NCBI GenBank assembly: GCA_013076295.1
Contig: RQOL01000618.1
Span: 1,054,001 to 1,118,000 of the forward strand
Direction of reading: 5' to 3'
DNA: 64,000 nt
DNA from: Sanderia malayensis
Taxonomy: Eukaryota; Cnidaria; Scyphozoa; Semaeostomeae; Pelagiidae
The notes under the pieces are model-generated. The model had not been told where the DNA came from. It did not search any database and was given only the letters and a program-made list of their open reading frames with translations. Shown here piece by piece: positions 10,543 through 24,060 of the stretch. Position 1 is the first letter of the stretch; every line of letters begins with the position of its first letter. The translations under genes and the position numbers were made by a program.

Positions 10543-13500
10543 TCATAATAACACTTGTTTGGAATTACAACTTGTTAAACAACTATGATTACTCAGTCTC
10601 GAATTCAAAAACGTATCGTTGATCAACTTCTGCAGTTTCTTTCTGCCCTTCTGTGTCGTGGCGATAAAATCGAGCAGCCATTGAAATTGTTCTTGGCCTT
10701 CGTCGACAAGATCAAAACCGGCCTTGACTTTGCCGAGATACAACACGAAATTGGTGTACTGTTTCGGCGTGATGTTATTCAACTTGTTCTGAACTTCTTG
10801 GATGAAAAGCTGCTGCGCAGTGGCTAGCAGACGGTTTATTGGCTCCTTGTCGAAGTATAGTTTATTGCTGGTCTTTGTTTTGTTGTTTGTTGTCGAAGTG
10901 GTGCCGCTATTGATGACGTAACTGGAGTTTTTAACCGATCGGCGGGCGATCTCTGTCAAGATCACGGGATTGCGAACGCAGTTGCAGAGAATGGGCGTGA
11001 TTTGGGTGAATTCGTCTTTGCCGAGGGAACTTGCTAGCGCGCATGCCCAGAAGACTTCGCCGACGGCAGGGTGCGTCTCGTGTTCGAGTCCAATGTCGAG
11101 TTGTTTCATAGCGAGTGTTGCGACTTTGAGACTCTTTCGCAAGTAGCCTTTGCTTTCCAAGTAACGTGCTATGGAGAAGAGCTGCGTTGTGCCGAGTCTG
11201 CTTGCCGACTCGTTCACGATCTGACATGCGAGATCGAAAGCCTCCGGCTCACACTCACAATGCGTCAACGCGAGCAGTGCGCATGACTGAGGATTGTGAA
11301 TGGCACTCTCGATCACAACACTGCGCAGGTGCGTCATGAAATTTTGCTCTTCCTCTTCGCCCATTTGTAGCTTGTACAAGACGGTGTGCGAGGACAGCAT
11401 CGTAGCCACATCTTTACACACCTCCTCGGCAGTGAACAGGCTGCGCCAACGAAGGAACAATGCAAATACGGCCTGTTTCCCGCGCAGCACGGACGAGGAA
11501 ACCAACCAGCGGACCATCTCGTGCCTGTCCCATGCGTTGGAATTCAACGTGACTTGGACAGCTTTGGTTCCGAGTTCAACGGCTGCCCTTTGCAGTTCGG
11601 TTTCCACTCGGTGACTCATACCCTCGCAATTTTCCTCGATAACCGAGCTTGCTAGCTTGGCCAATCGAAATAGCTGCGATGAGTTCTTGATGTGTGCCTT
11701 GATGCTACCAACGACCGATGTGATGTAGTCCGCGTCGTTGTGACAGCCGCGAAGAAGCTTGGCTGCAAGCTCGCACTGCTGCGCCTCCAAGTGCGGTAAA
11801 ATGTGACACACATCGTTGTCATCGTCGTGTGACCCATCGCTACCGTCTATCGAAGGAGATAGCGCCAACAAGGGTATACTGAAACTGTACGCCAACTTCT
11901 TGTCAAACAGCAATGTTTTGTTGAATAGGAACCTCGTGAAACTGTGACTCGGTGACATGCTGCGGCTGTTACGATGACTAAGCGTTTGCAAATGCTCGCA
12001 GAAGCGACAGATGATCGGCCTAAGGTGTTCGCTGGAGAAATCGAAATCTTCTAGCTGAGTAAGCAGCTGTTCTTCGCGATGACACAGCCTGAGCTGTTCG
12101 TACTTGTCCGACGGCAGAGATTTTACTTGGCCCAGGCCTGCAAATGCAACGTGTACTGCAAGCTGAAGATACTTCACTCTGTTGCGGTCGTTTTTCTCCA
12201 ACTCCGAAGACAGAATGTCGAATATGATGCTGATGGGATCAATGTTGTGTACTAGCCAGCTGTCGCCAGCTCGCGAACTCTCGATTCTGTTGTCGTTTGG
12301 CTGATTGAGCGTTGAAATTTGCCGAAGTTTCTCGGCTATCCTCGTGGCTATTTGAACAGCTTCGCTGTTGAGACCGTGACAGCGGAATGCATCGGCAAAG
12401 GCAGCAGCACGAATGACGTCATCTATAAAAAAAGCCGCGCACTGATTAGAAAAAGATGAAGGATAAACCCGAATCTGTTGGAGGGACAGGCATCGACTTG
12501 AAAGACAGATGGCCAAAAATGCATCCTTCGTAAAGAGAGGGGCAAACACACATCTGCCTTTAAAGACAGGAATTCAAGAGCTGCAAAGTACTATTCGTTG
12601 AAAAGGTTCTAAGTTAGATAAAACATGCTATATAAATTGCATGAGACCAATGTAGCAATATACCTTCGTTTGATGAATAGGTCCATTCAAGAGCGGCCAA
12701 AGGCATGTCGAAAACCGACAACACACCTTCCCTGTTCACGACTGCAGCCTGCTGATAGTAGCGTCGTTGTTGTCTGTGCCACTGTGCCAACTGCTGTCGC
12801 ATCTCTTGTTTCCTGTCTGACGCCAATGAGGGATTCAGCGTTGCGCACAACCACACGAGTGACAGGCAGTCCCAGAGCTTTCTGGTCTTGTCGGATATCC
12901 TTGTCGGTTCGTCTGCCAGAGGCTGTGATGTTCGCATTGAATCCATGAAACTCTCTGTTATCAGGTGTAGCAATTGTGAGGCGTTGTTGTCACCGGAGTA
13001 GAACATTTCACGGACCTATGAAATAAAATGATTCTATTGTTTTACCTTGTATCAATTGACTAATCAGTGCGGTTAAAAAAATACTGTGGTTCAAATACTT
13101 TTTCCTGTGCTGCTAGTGTCTAGTTCAGAAAGGAGCTTCGACAGTAAACAATAGAATCATTCTTGCAAATTTTCTTGCCCTCACGCCCCTTCCAACTGCT
13201 AGTTAAGTGATCAGATGTACAAATGAAATAAAAAACACTCGTAATTATCTGCCATTATAATTGGAAAAGTACTCCATTCTTACGACACGTTTTTCCAATA
13301 CTGGAATACTACGAGACACCAACTATGCTAAGCTGAGCTATAATTGTAACATTTTGGTTGGGGTTTGTGTCACATATTCTTGAATTGCCCCTCCCCCTTT
13401 GAGAAAACCTCCTTGGACAAGCACCCACTGCTAACATGTCGACTTCTTCCATCTGAACCCCCATTGGGGTCTTATCAATTTACCACAAAAATCTCATGCG

Positions 13501-16500
13501 TTCAATCAATAATAAATTAGACACTCAGACAATAATTGTATGGAAATGTTAATAAAGAAAGCGGTGCTTTTGTATTACCTTGTTTAACAACGAATTGATA
13601 TTTTTGCCGGTATTATTCGGTTCGAGGCCGGTTTTAATTTCCTCTTTGATCAGCTCCGAATCCAGATACCATAAAGAGTCCGACCCGGAGCAGGCACCTG
13701 CAGTAGGATCTGGTAAACCAGCTGTTCGGCTAATTTCACTATCCGGTCTTTTCAAATCATCCAAGAGATTCTGTACCGACGGCAGAATATCCTGATGATG
13801 CTGTGTTATGAGATGGAGCAGCAAACTTTGAAGTTCCGTTGTTTTCAGTTGCATTATCCCCTCCGATATGGGCACTCTGATTCGCACGCTGCTTGCGTGG
13901 CGAATTCGACATATGGCAAGGGCCACTGCGTGGGCGCACCATAGTATCGTCCGGTTGTTGCATGTGCACTGTACTGAAGTAATCTTACATCGATCGAATT
14001 TCAATGACACCTTGTAATGGCAGACTTTGCGCTGTAGACAGATGCCTTGGGTCTCTTGGACTGTTCCGCTCAAATGGAAACCTGGAACAAAAACACACGT
14101 TGATCAGTCAAATTGAAACTATTGAATTGAATTGAAATACAAATGGAGACACAGCTGATTGAGTTGAAATGAAATACAAAGGAATACACAGTTACGTGAT
14201 AAAAGGCTTGAGACAGGGTCTAAAGGGTGGGAGATATAGAACAGCCTTGTCTTGCTGTTGGGATAACGGCGTGTTCTTCGCTCAGTTCGGAAGTGCACGA
14301 AAAATAGACGCATGGAAACAGTATAGCGAGTTCATTCTCCGCCTACACAAGAGGTATATGTCAAACAAACAGATAACATTATTCACACGGACGCCACAAC
14401 CTGTGATTAAAAGCATTGCACAGCCTCGATTCGAATTATAGTGGTGGTCTTTCTAAAAACTACACGCATATTGCACTTATCTTCACTTCTATAGCAAAAT
14501 TGTCGATATTGCATGGCATAAATAATTCATATCTTAAAAGGTGTTTTGCATTTGCTTTGAAATTAAGTTAATGCAAACAACACAAACCTGTACAACCGTT
14601 TGCGCGCATATGTAGTACGCTTCGTCGGGAATTGTAAACAAATCATGGACAACAAGCTGGATAGTTTTCTTCATTTCACATCCTCGTAAACTTTTGCAGG
14701 GGATGTCTTTCAAAATGGCTACGCGAGGCAGCTAGTCGGGGAACGCGCTGGCGATATAGAGCAAGTTAACATGGCGTCATCAATTTCTCTTTAGCAAACA
14801 GTTGTTTAAGGATGCTTGCTGTACGAATTATGGCCCCCGAATTTGAAATTAGCTGAGAAGCAATTCTATTGAATAGTGGGTAGGAAAACTAGGACTTCAT
14901 CATTCCACGGGATTCCCAAATTGGGTGATAAGACGACTTTGGGGTAATTAGGTCACTGTCTTGTTTTCTCGATTAAGCGACAATATGTGATCAAGGCACG
15001 TACGCACGGATCCACTCGTCGAATTCAAGCCGACTCAATAGGAAGGTCACTTCACTGATTTGAAGAGCTGGGTGAAATAATCAGCCCCACGACTCATGTT
15101 GTCAGCAAAGAGGCGCGCTGTTGCGAACGTCTGACACCCTGCACTTAGTTGCTGCGGGACGCAAAACAATGCTCGAATAGCAAATCGACTTTGCGGCTAG
15201 GCTCCCGCCTATGCGGATTTCAAGTGATTTCGCTCGCGATCAATTGTCCGATTCTTCTCCGCTAATCAATGCATTGTTAGCTGCGTTATGACTGCCTGTG
15301 TTGGCTTATCTTGCTTTGGCGCCAAGCTAGAAGGTGGCGTAGATAACGACGCTGAGAACGAAGCGTGAAGTTTAATCGAAAAATATGGGGCAACTCCCTG
15401 CCACCCTCCGCTATTGCGCCCCGCAAGTCGTTTTCATCAAATTGGCCTGAGCAGAGAGACTGTAGCAAGTGCACAATGAGAAAATGACAACATAGTGACC
15501 TTGTGGTAAAAACAACGATCTGAATCAAGTCGTAGATTCAGTCGGAAGCTGGGCGAATCTGAACAGCAACATGTACACAGTAAACTCAGATTCGTTGAGG
15601 CTTATTACTGTCTCTGGCAAAACAATGCGCACTGATAAGCGAATAAAAGATGGTAGATTGCTTTTATTGTCAGTAATGAGGTTTACGAAATTCTGGCAAG
15701 TCTCCTCGTATGTTATTTCAATGCAGTTAAGATGGAGACGAGACGTCAAATAGATGTCCACAATGCACAATAGCATTTAGAAATGCCCCAAGGGGGGTTG
15801 TTGTGCCATTTCACACTGGGTTTTGAAACACGCAATTCTCTGACGCAAGTATTACTAGACTTTTATTTAAAAACATTCGGAGCAGAAGTGAGATATGTGA
15901 ATATCAAACTGAGTAATTAACAAGAATGAAAAGAAAGTTCCTGACCAATTTATGCCAAATGGCCTTATTCTGTAAGATTATAATCAAATTACTGGGGAAT
16001 GATAGCCAAGCAAGTGAACTAAATTAAAGCAAATTTCCTGTAATTACAGTGCTTCAAAGGAAATAAAGAGTGAAAATTGCATTCTATTTATTGAGTATAC
16101 AACCCTCAAGACAATATTGACATGTTTTTATTTCGTAATGTTCTTAAATTGTTGAGCAAAGTGTTTTGAAAGCGAAACAGCAATGTTCTCTTTTGGTGCA
16201 CAAAACTAGATTGATTCATCATGCTTGCTGTGTGTTTCATCAACACATATGATTCTGTTCGGTTGCTCCACTTTGACATAACAAAAAAGTGTTCAAAATA
16301 CATTGAGTGATGGTTTTTCAATCAAAAATTAACCTTTTCAAAGAGAGCTTTGATTCGATAGAAAAATAGCGCGAGAATAACCTTATTATCTTAAACTACA
16401 TCCAATTATTATCTTCTATTTTCTTTCGAGATGTTGTCTGCTCGCAACTGAAGTGCTCGGGAGTATCAATGAAAACACGACGGAACGCAAACATAGCGGC

Positions 16501-18407
16501 ATTTCAAAACCGAAAAAACCCAAGCCAACGTTTGCCAAAAACAAACCAACAGACTATAGACACATGTGTCGCTCTTGGCAAGAGATGACAGCATCACTCT
16601 ATGCCAAGCTTGCTGGCTTCTGATTATTATATATTGTGTCTGTCTTTAGCAGTTTTGGTTCAAAATACCCTGACAATACATGTTTGTAAGGATTTGTGGC
16701 GTTCCCGGTTGTTGTTTATGACTGTACTTCGTCGGCTATGTGAAGGAGACAGATGTTGGCAGAGAAAGCATCGTCATTGACAATAATAACAGCATTCGTG
16801 ATATATTTTTGAACCCCTCAGTCATGCAGAACCAACTAGAATGATGTCGCCAGCCTCGAATATAATATTGTAGATGGTACCGGTACTTGTTTGGAGAATT
16901 GAATTGATTGGCAGCGTCTGTATTCAAATACACTACAATAAAGCAACTCCCTCCCTCCCTCCCTGTTTATTCTATATATAAATCGTTGTCTATAAATATA
17001 GGGCGGATGAGCAAATGTTTGCCGCTTCAATATAACATCTCAGTTTAGTTTCCTAACGGACCTGCAGTCCAAAAAATGCCGCGAGCCGCAGCACGAGACA
17101 GGGCCAATAATAGAGCTGCAACACCATCAATTACTCAGGAAGGCCAAATATTTCTGTCTACATACCTAGCAACCAACAAAATCACGCAACATCATGTTCG
17201 GAAATTCGCGGTGGGGTTAATGACACACCATGTCAGGGTTTTTGCGCCCGAACCAAATCCATGTCCCAAACAACATGCACGGAGAACACAGATGTTCATT
17301 GATAACCCCAGAATCTATGCCAGACACGTAAAGCTTGTTGAATCTGTGGAATTTACTGATTCGTCCTAGTCATGCTTTGGGCTGACGACTGAGAAACGAG
17401 GAAGACATTTTTTGCTGTTGAGTTTCGCTGCAGCAACTTCCGAGTTAATTGTTCCTATTTTAAGCCTCAAAGAACCGTCCAGGCAAGAATGAGAATATCT
17501 GGCAATAGTAGCATGGCAGACAAAGTATATTCGTTTGCATTGTGCGTGGGTCATTTTGAATAGAGGTACGGAAATTGGACTTCCCTGAATATCTAGACGA
17601 CAACAATCATATAGAAAGTTTTTTATTTGTATCCCGCACGCTTTTAATAATTTCCACCACAAAATCCTGCCCGTTAGTTTTCCATAAATCGATACGTCCT
17701 AACATCTTGCAAGGCCAAACTGAGTATTGTTTACAAAGGATAATTACTGCTCGAGCATGTGTATCGAGAAAACACGATAATAGACAGTCAAGTTTAGGTT
17801 TATGTGAGCTAACAAAGATAAGAGTATACATACCGACTTGCAACACATTGCTGACATTTCCACTCTCAAACAACCGTATTCCGAGTTGAAATGGTTGCTT
17901 CTGTTGATTATTCGAGGCAAAGTGCGAATTTGTTGATGAATACAAAGCTATGTCTTGTTCCTCTCTTGGAAATGCCCAGAAAACTATTCTTTCTTGTATC
18001 GGTTCGGGTATGTGTTGCAAGGAATCTTCGACTTGTTGATATGCAAAGTTCTCGGCTACATGCTTGGCACAAATATCGGTTAACTTTGGTACATTAGAGC
18101 AGTTTGCTGTAGCAGCATTCGTGAGTCTCCTTCGTTTATTTTCGACATAATTCTGTCTGTTTTCCTTTCGTTTTGCTGCCACTGGACAACTACTGCTATG
18201 GTGGTAGCGCTTGCGATTCGTAGTACTGTTTGTAGTTGCGGACGACATTGCGAGTGAGCTGTTGTGTTGTTCTCTCTGCGATATGTGCTCGTTTTGTTCG
18301 CTCGCTTTCTCAGACTGACTTGGCCGCGTTATACTGACGGCGCAGGCTTTATCAGCGGCAAGCCATGAATACGGAAGCCCTGTGTTAAGTACTTTGGAGA
18401 ATTTCAT
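10543..18407 (-). CDS. ZSWIM4/5/6: Zinc finger SWIM domain protein of the ZSWIM4/5/6 group
   Basis: Four exons, 18407-17834, 14081-13579, 13015-12664 and 12422-10543, join in frame to 1102 residues, within the usual size of the group. After a basic, Ser-rich N-terminus come a BC-box (LTDICAKHVA, from 109) and a Cul2-box (IPEPIQERI, 133-141), the elongin-B/C-Cullin-2 docking pair expected of a ubiquitin-ligase receptor. The SWIM motif is Cys230-x-Cys232-x7-Cys240-x-His242, followed by a conserved block ending LITQHHQDILPS. The remaining two thirds is helical and contains the family signatures LWDCLSLVWLC and RAAAFADAFRCHGL. All three introns are GT-AG; intron 1 is 3.75 kb. I choose Met1 because it is followed by an unbroken frame; a second Met at residue 54 is possible. 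Which vertebrate paralogue it matches cannot be decided. The ligase role is inferred from motifs. Confidence 0.92.
14082..17833 (-). other. ZSWIM intron 1 (3.75 kb)
   Basis: It has a GTATGT donor and a CCAG acceptor. I see no nested gene that I can support. It contains a (CCCT)n run near 16950-16963 and short open frames without recognisable similarity, including one of 97 codons at 17076-17369 (+). Confidence 0.7.
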
Positions 18408-20093
18408 GATTCATCATAAAACTCAAGTTGCTAGAACTTGGCTTCTTAATTTTTGCTCTGGGTCTAGTTAAAATATTCGTTCAAAAATTCTTTAAAAACT
18501 TACACAAGATAACAGCTACTAAAGGTAATTAAGTATTGAATAGCCACGAAAACCAATTTTTGCTTCATAGCTAGAGCAATTGGCGTATGCCGTTTATTGA
18601 GAACAGTGTTAAATTCTCCTTACTAAAAGTTTTTGTTTAGCCACTTTTGTTGCTTGATTCACGTCATCAGCTTTTGATAGGGCGGTCCGCGGGGCGCCCG
18701 AATTAAATGGACTTGATTGTGTCGTGCCCGTGTTGATTGCATTATTTGCATTGCGAAAAGGGAAGGCAAATGCTGGCACAACTGAGGCCATTCACCACAA
18801 GGGAAGCGGCAGAAACAAATTCAAATATAATCGACATGCACACAGACCAGGCCGTGCAAACGGTATTGTCTTTGTGCAAGCACTACACACGACACGACAA
18901 TCAACATCCATTATATGTGTGCCAGCAGGTAGAGACAAAACCGATTCGTTTTGCTCTAGCGACACAAAAAAACCCGTGCCAAATTCTGTATGGCGCATAC
19001 AGCAGAGCAAATGTGGCAGGCCACACAGAATTCATAGTTTTATGCTGCCAATCAAGTTCTGCCGATTTAGAAAAAGTTGCTTTTTCTTATCGTGAGAGCA
19101 TGAGCAATCACACTTTTTTGGACATCGTCTAATGTAATAATACATAAGTTGACTGTGCACACGAAAGTGACGAGACAAAACCGAAAGCTCCTTGTTATTG
19201 TGATTATTATTATTATTATTATTTGCGTGATATGTAGTTTCAGATGTTTTCAACAGGAATATATGCTAGTGAGTGGTGGTTAGGCCATGTTGGAGAGAAA
19301 TTCCACGCGCTGTGACCATCTCGCTCTTTACGACATGCAAGCCCAGTGCCAGCTCTTATTGCGGTTCTAACACGTCCCAGCGTTGCATGCCATGTTCACG
19401 AAGATCTTCGTTTAAAGCTTCGTAGGTCGCCGCCAGGTTCCCGCGGCGTGCCATTCTAACAGCAGTCTGGCTGGCGCCCGCCCAGCAGGGCGCCTCTTTA
19501 CCGACTAGTTAAAAATTCATGGCCTGTGACAAACGCTCTGCCCTGCGCACAATATGCAGTCGCCACGGGCCCACTGAGAGCCACCAGCTCCAATCATTGT
19601 TCGCATTGAGCTCCGCGGCCAAACAGTCTCGGTAGCTAGTACGCTGTTTTGACCACGTCACACATCCAACGAAGTTAATTTAATATGTTTCAGTCGTGTC
19701 GAGGAGGGGGGCGTTGAGATAAGCAGCAGTACACAAAACTATGCGTTTGCACGCTCTATTATTGTTATTATCCAGCCATACTGTGCTCGAGGAGAGAGCA
19801 ACTGGCAAGACAGAGATTCATTCAACATGCACCCACATTCACCACACACAACAAAACACAGATTCGCATAAAAGCGGCCAGGGAAGCAACGCTTTCTCTT
19901 CACTTTTCCGTTTATGCGGTTTTACCGCTCGCAGAGGAAATCCTCTGTTTTATTCGTTATTTGTGTCACACAACGGTGAAGACAACACAACACACACCCA
20001 CGTTTACATTGTTGTCATTGTGCATCATACTGCGCTGCGTAGGAGCATGTTGAGCAGTTGTGACGATGGTGACTTCACAATGCAATCCCAATG

Positions 20094-20124
20094 CAATGAT
20101 ATAAAGCGCCGCTTTATATCATTG
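20094..20124. repeat. 15-bp inverted repeat with 1-nt centre (AAGCG core)
   Basis: CAATGATATAAAGCG, a central C, then the exact reverse complement. It shares the ATGATAT.AAGCG...CGCTT.ATATCAT framework with the palindrome at 3044-3076, 17 kb away. Confidence 0.85.
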
Positions 20125-20596
20125 TCTCAATGGGTCTTTCGTCAATAAGAGACTCGAATGAATTCGAGGTCATGCGCGGGAAAGGTCATATGCAGCTCTC
20201 GTGCAAACCAAAGCATTAAAAAGCTGCTCAACTTAGAAAGATGGGGCTTTCAATTCAACTCAATACACTTTTGGCGCCTTTGCTGCTAATTAGTAGCATC
20301 GGTTTGGAAGTAGTGTGTTATATAAATATCTTTTTTTCTGATTTCGAACCTCATCTAGGCTTCTAGGAAGCAATGTATGCATTCTGACCAACAAGAAAGG
20401 AGTTTATTAAGTGTCGTGGATAAAAGAAAGTAAATTGGGCGTTTGTGGCTGATGGCTTCTAATTCACAGTGGGGAAAAGAAAGGTTGGTTCGAAGTTTGG
20501 TTTAGCGTAGATTAGCTTTCAGTTACATTTCTATTACTGCTTTCTCTATCTCTTGATTTGACCAACTGAAATTATTTGCAATTGTTAGTTATTTCT

Positions 20597-20705
20597 CTTC
20601 AATACAGCTAAAGCATTAGTCTTCAATACAGCTAAAACTTAGTTTTCAATGCAGCTAAAACTTAGTTTTCAATACAGCTAAAGCATTAGTTTTAGCTGTA
20701 TTGAA
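20597..20705. repeat. ~22-bp tandem repeat ending in an inverted copy
   Basis: The unit TTCAATACAGCTAAAACTTAG and close variants (GCATTAG ending) occur about four times head to tail. The last unit is followed directly by its reverse complement TTTTAGCTGTATTGAAG, so the array ends in a hairpin. Confidence 0.85.
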
Positions 20706-20930
20706 GAAATACATTAGTTCTTTTTGAGTGTGGAGGCCAATCGTGTCGCAGGCTTGCTATCACGTGGTCATAGACTTGCTAACGTGTGAATGTTTCTTTA
20801 TAAATCTTATTGGATGATTCTGAAGCTGCAGGCAAATTTGTCCTTTCCTTTTATTCATACTTATTCTAATTACATTCTAAGCCCGTTTAATGCTTTCGAT
20901 TAGAATGTATTTTGTATTTAGTCCAGTTGG

Positions 20931-21113
20931 TAAATACACGTTTTTATTTTATAAGAAACCTAGCTCAAACCCTACTAGTAAAAGTTTCTTAATTTTTATA
21001 TTGTTTTCTATTGTTAAGGAAAACAATGGAACAAAGGAATCTATTGTAATTTAGCACAAATTCTACAAGTAAGTTTCTTATAAAGTGATTTCTTATAAAA
21101 AAACGTGTATTTA
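20931..21113. mobile_element. MITE with TAAATACACG ends (Tc1/mariner-like)
   Basis: A 183-bp element starting TAAATACACGTTTTT and ending AAAAACGTGTATTTA, exact inverted ends that begin and end with TA, consistent with a TA target duplication. Just inside, TTATAAGAAA and TTTCTTATAA are also inverted. No coding capacity. Related one-sided copies with ATACACCCATTTTTTTATAA starts lie at about 26211 and 32496. Confidence 0.82.
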
Positions 21114-23285
21114 ACATGTGTTGTAAAGCTTTTTCAAATACCCCAACTTCCTTAATCAATGCCTTTGTATGTGCCCCATATATCCATTTATCATCTGTTT
21201 ATAAACAAAATTGTTTATTAAGCATTACGTTGCAACTAGTGTATCATGACTGGAATTGCCGATAGCTCGAAATACCTTTACTGCAACCACGAGAGCCTAC
21301 TAAAGCATACGCCACTCGTTATTATAGATATCCAGGATACTATACTGTAAGTCCGTTCTGGTACAAAAGGGAACGAAAGAGCAAGAAATAAATGCATTCT
21401 CTTCTGATGACCAAGAAAGGTCACGTACCACAGCTTAGTATGCTAATCGATATAAAATTGTCGTGCGCAAGGTGTCCTTTTGTTTTCAAAATAGGCCTGA
21501 TTTTGGTGATAAAAGTAGCGTGAAATTGGCAATTGATAGTTAATCTTTTTGCAAATTATCTTTTTTATTATATCCCTGATACAGCGAGTAAACTTGTTGG
21601 TTTTCATGAAAATGATCGCCAGCCATCAAATCTTTTTCTCTCGATAGATTGACTCTCTTTCGTGTTTCTCCGAGGAGAACACCTTACTTACAAAAAATGA
21701 TTTGGTAATTAATAATAATCATAATGAATGATAGACTTTGGTTAATAATAATAATCATGATCATGATTTTGATAGTGTCTGTTATTATAGCTACGATTAT
21801 GATCATGACGAAACAGAGAATGAGGAGGACACAGTATAGGTCGGATGACCTTCGATTGGGCTGCATTTATTCTCTGGATGATAAGCAGTGAAGATGGATA
21901 GCATTAGTGGCAGGTGTGAGATTGATGCTTTAGATAATCAAATGCAACTGTACATCTGTGTCTCTTGAATGTAAATAGTAATCTTAGCATGACCTAACAG
22001 CAGTGTGGCAGATGCTTGAAATTAGTTATGATAAGATCATCCCGTATGATAATGTAGCCATGATCAACTATCCAATGCAAACATTATGTCACGATTCCTG
22101 TTACTTTTGAAGGAAATAACTGTGGTGTTTTCCTCCTGAAGTTCTTGGAATGTGCACTATATGTAGCTTCCTTAGCGTGATTGTATTTAAATGTAACGCA
22201 TTCAATAAGAAGAACTAGGAAATTCACAACGTGGATTCTCAATCAAAAAGATCAGATATTTCTGATCTATTCTCCAACTGTACAATTTTCATTTTTAAAA
22301 GAGAAATCTATTGACTTTAGTTTCTGCATGACATGGTCTCTTTGTGAATATCAAGCACTTCGTTAATTTTTGTTTGGAAAATATTGTAACTTTGATTTGA
22401 TCTGCGCATGTTATTTTCGTGACGATCTGAGACTATCTACATCCAAATTTTCTTAACTTCAAAACAATAAAACTGATTAATAAAACCCAATATTTCCATG
22501 CCAAATTAAGAAAACTTTCGTACTAAGTGCTGACCAAAATTTCTCATCACATGAATACGTGTAGATGCCTGTCGCCATTCAACGTTCTTGCAAGAGTGCA
22601 TTTTAGTATAGTTGTGGATTTTTGCTCGAAGAATGTAATCTGGTAAATGAAGATTCTTCACTGCAACTGCAAGTTTTGCTATTAGCAGAAATTAAATGTT
22701 TACTAGAAGAATATGTTTTTTCGACAACAACTTTCTTTTGCGATGCGATTTATGACAGACAGGGCAATATAACAAACATCGATTCTCCTCGAAGCAACTA
22801 AGGGCACAATGCATTGCTGCATTGTTGCAACATTACTGGGGCATTGCTGCAATTAGAAGCCAAAGCTTCTTTACTGCAATACAAGTGTTCTAGTTGAGTA
22901 CTGCAAGTAGAGTCATATAAAGAAAAGAGGGAGGTATCAAGACTTTGCATTGCTGCTAGCATTCAATTCAATACAAGTTTAGCAACCTTAACGAGGTTAT
23001 TCGGACCTGGTGATACAGTAACGAAAGGAACCTGGAGACGGAACAATAGCCTATTGTCTTGGAAAAATAAGCTGGAAGGAAAATTTACAGGTTCTTATAT
23101 GTGGGTTTTTACTGTTGGATTGAGAATATATCTACGGACGAGTCAACCGAGTGAATATGAAACTGTATTTCTTATCCTCCCACATGGACGCCAGCACACA
23201 ACAGCTTAATTCCCTGGGACAATGCCAGAGAAGCTGATTCAGTTATACCCTAGGATAGCTGGTGATCTTATTTCCAAGATTTTCT

Positions 23286-23606
23286 ATGAATATCAAGACG
23301 GCTCTATTGTCAACCGTTCTCTTCGTGTGGTTAGCAGGCAACACTGAAAGAATAAGACGTGTTTTGAGAAACAACTGGATGGGGAGTCTCCAAGCGAACA
23401 GAAGAACCGAGTTTAATGATATTAAAATAGGCCTAGGTCAATTGGTTTGCGTTGAGCTGATGCATGAATGGAAATTCTCCCAGCAGCTGTTACGTGTTGC
23501 TCCTTCTCAGTGGTTGCCGTTGTGTGGTTTTGTTTTAATTCTTGTTTTGTTGCTTTATGTTTTCAAACTCGTCTTTGGCTTGCAAGTGAATGGCGTAAAA
23601 TTGTAA
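23286..23606 (+). CDS. small hypothetical membrane protein frame (106 codons), doubtful
   Basis: An ATG-initiated frame of 106 residues. It has a signal-like hydrophobic N-terminus (ALLSTVLFVWLAG), an Arg/Asn-rich middle, and one strong hydrophobic stretch near the C-terminus (LCGFVLILVLLLYVFKLVFG) that could span a membrane. I recognise no family. Frames of this length occur by chance in AT-rich DNA, so without transcript evidence this stays a guess. Confidence 0.2.
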   Translation: MNIKTALLSTVLFVWLAGNTERIRRVLRNNWMGSLQANRRTEFNDIKIGLGQLVCVELMHEWKFSQQLLRVAPSQWLPLCGFVLILVLLLYVFKLVFGLQVNGVKL

Positions 23607-24060
23607 GAGGAAGTTTTTAAGAGGATTTATTAGAATAATTAACATCATTACATGGATGAAATTTTTATTATGCTTCATACAGGTCATTTTTAATGTTATT
23701 TAATTGTGCTGAAAAACATGTTTTCCACTCGTTTTCAATTGCTAACGTTTTCTTAGGAATGCCGTAATATGGACTTCGTGTTAATAGATTGTCAGAGAGA
23801 GTGGCTGACCAAAGTATATAAAGACCTTTAACTCGGCATCAATATTATGCGCAAAAGAAACCGCTTTGTATGAAAATTGATGTCAAAGATATGCAAAGAG
23901 ATATCGCGTCGCTTAGCTGATCTGCTATATCTTGACGCAGACATGATGAGCAATCAATATTTATAGCATTAAATGTGTGCCATGCCAGGCATGCAAATAA
24001 TAAGCCAAAGGCAATCTCTATGCTGCCGCAGAAAAGGAACAAACTAAAAGCTTTTACACG

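Larger units (their letters stand above)
18408..24060. other. gene-poor region between ZSWIM and CCDC24-like
   Basis: No recognisable protein gene in 5.6 kb. Contents I can name: a second AAGCG palindrome at 20094-20124, a tandem repeat at 20597-20705, a TA-flanked MITE at 20931-21113, a short (ATT)n run at 19203-19222 and AATAAT-rich sequence near 21710-21760. A short membrane-protein-like frame at 23286-23606 is listed separately with low confidence. Confidence 0.5.

Noticed and set aside
14590..14690. A 29-codon minus-strand frame (MKKTIQLVVHDLF...) ending at a GT donor inside ZSWIM intron 1, a possible alternative first exon
   Set aside because: It ends in phase 0 while the next exon needs phase 1; joining them hits a stop within four codons.
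17076..17369. 97-codon + strand frame in ZSWIM intron 1
   Set aside because: No recognisable domain, biased composition, antisense to an intron; likely chance.
19741..20148. 135-codon + strand frame
   Set aside because: Composition of His/Thr repeats from a CACA-rich stretch and no family resemblance; its end overlaps the palindrome at 20094.
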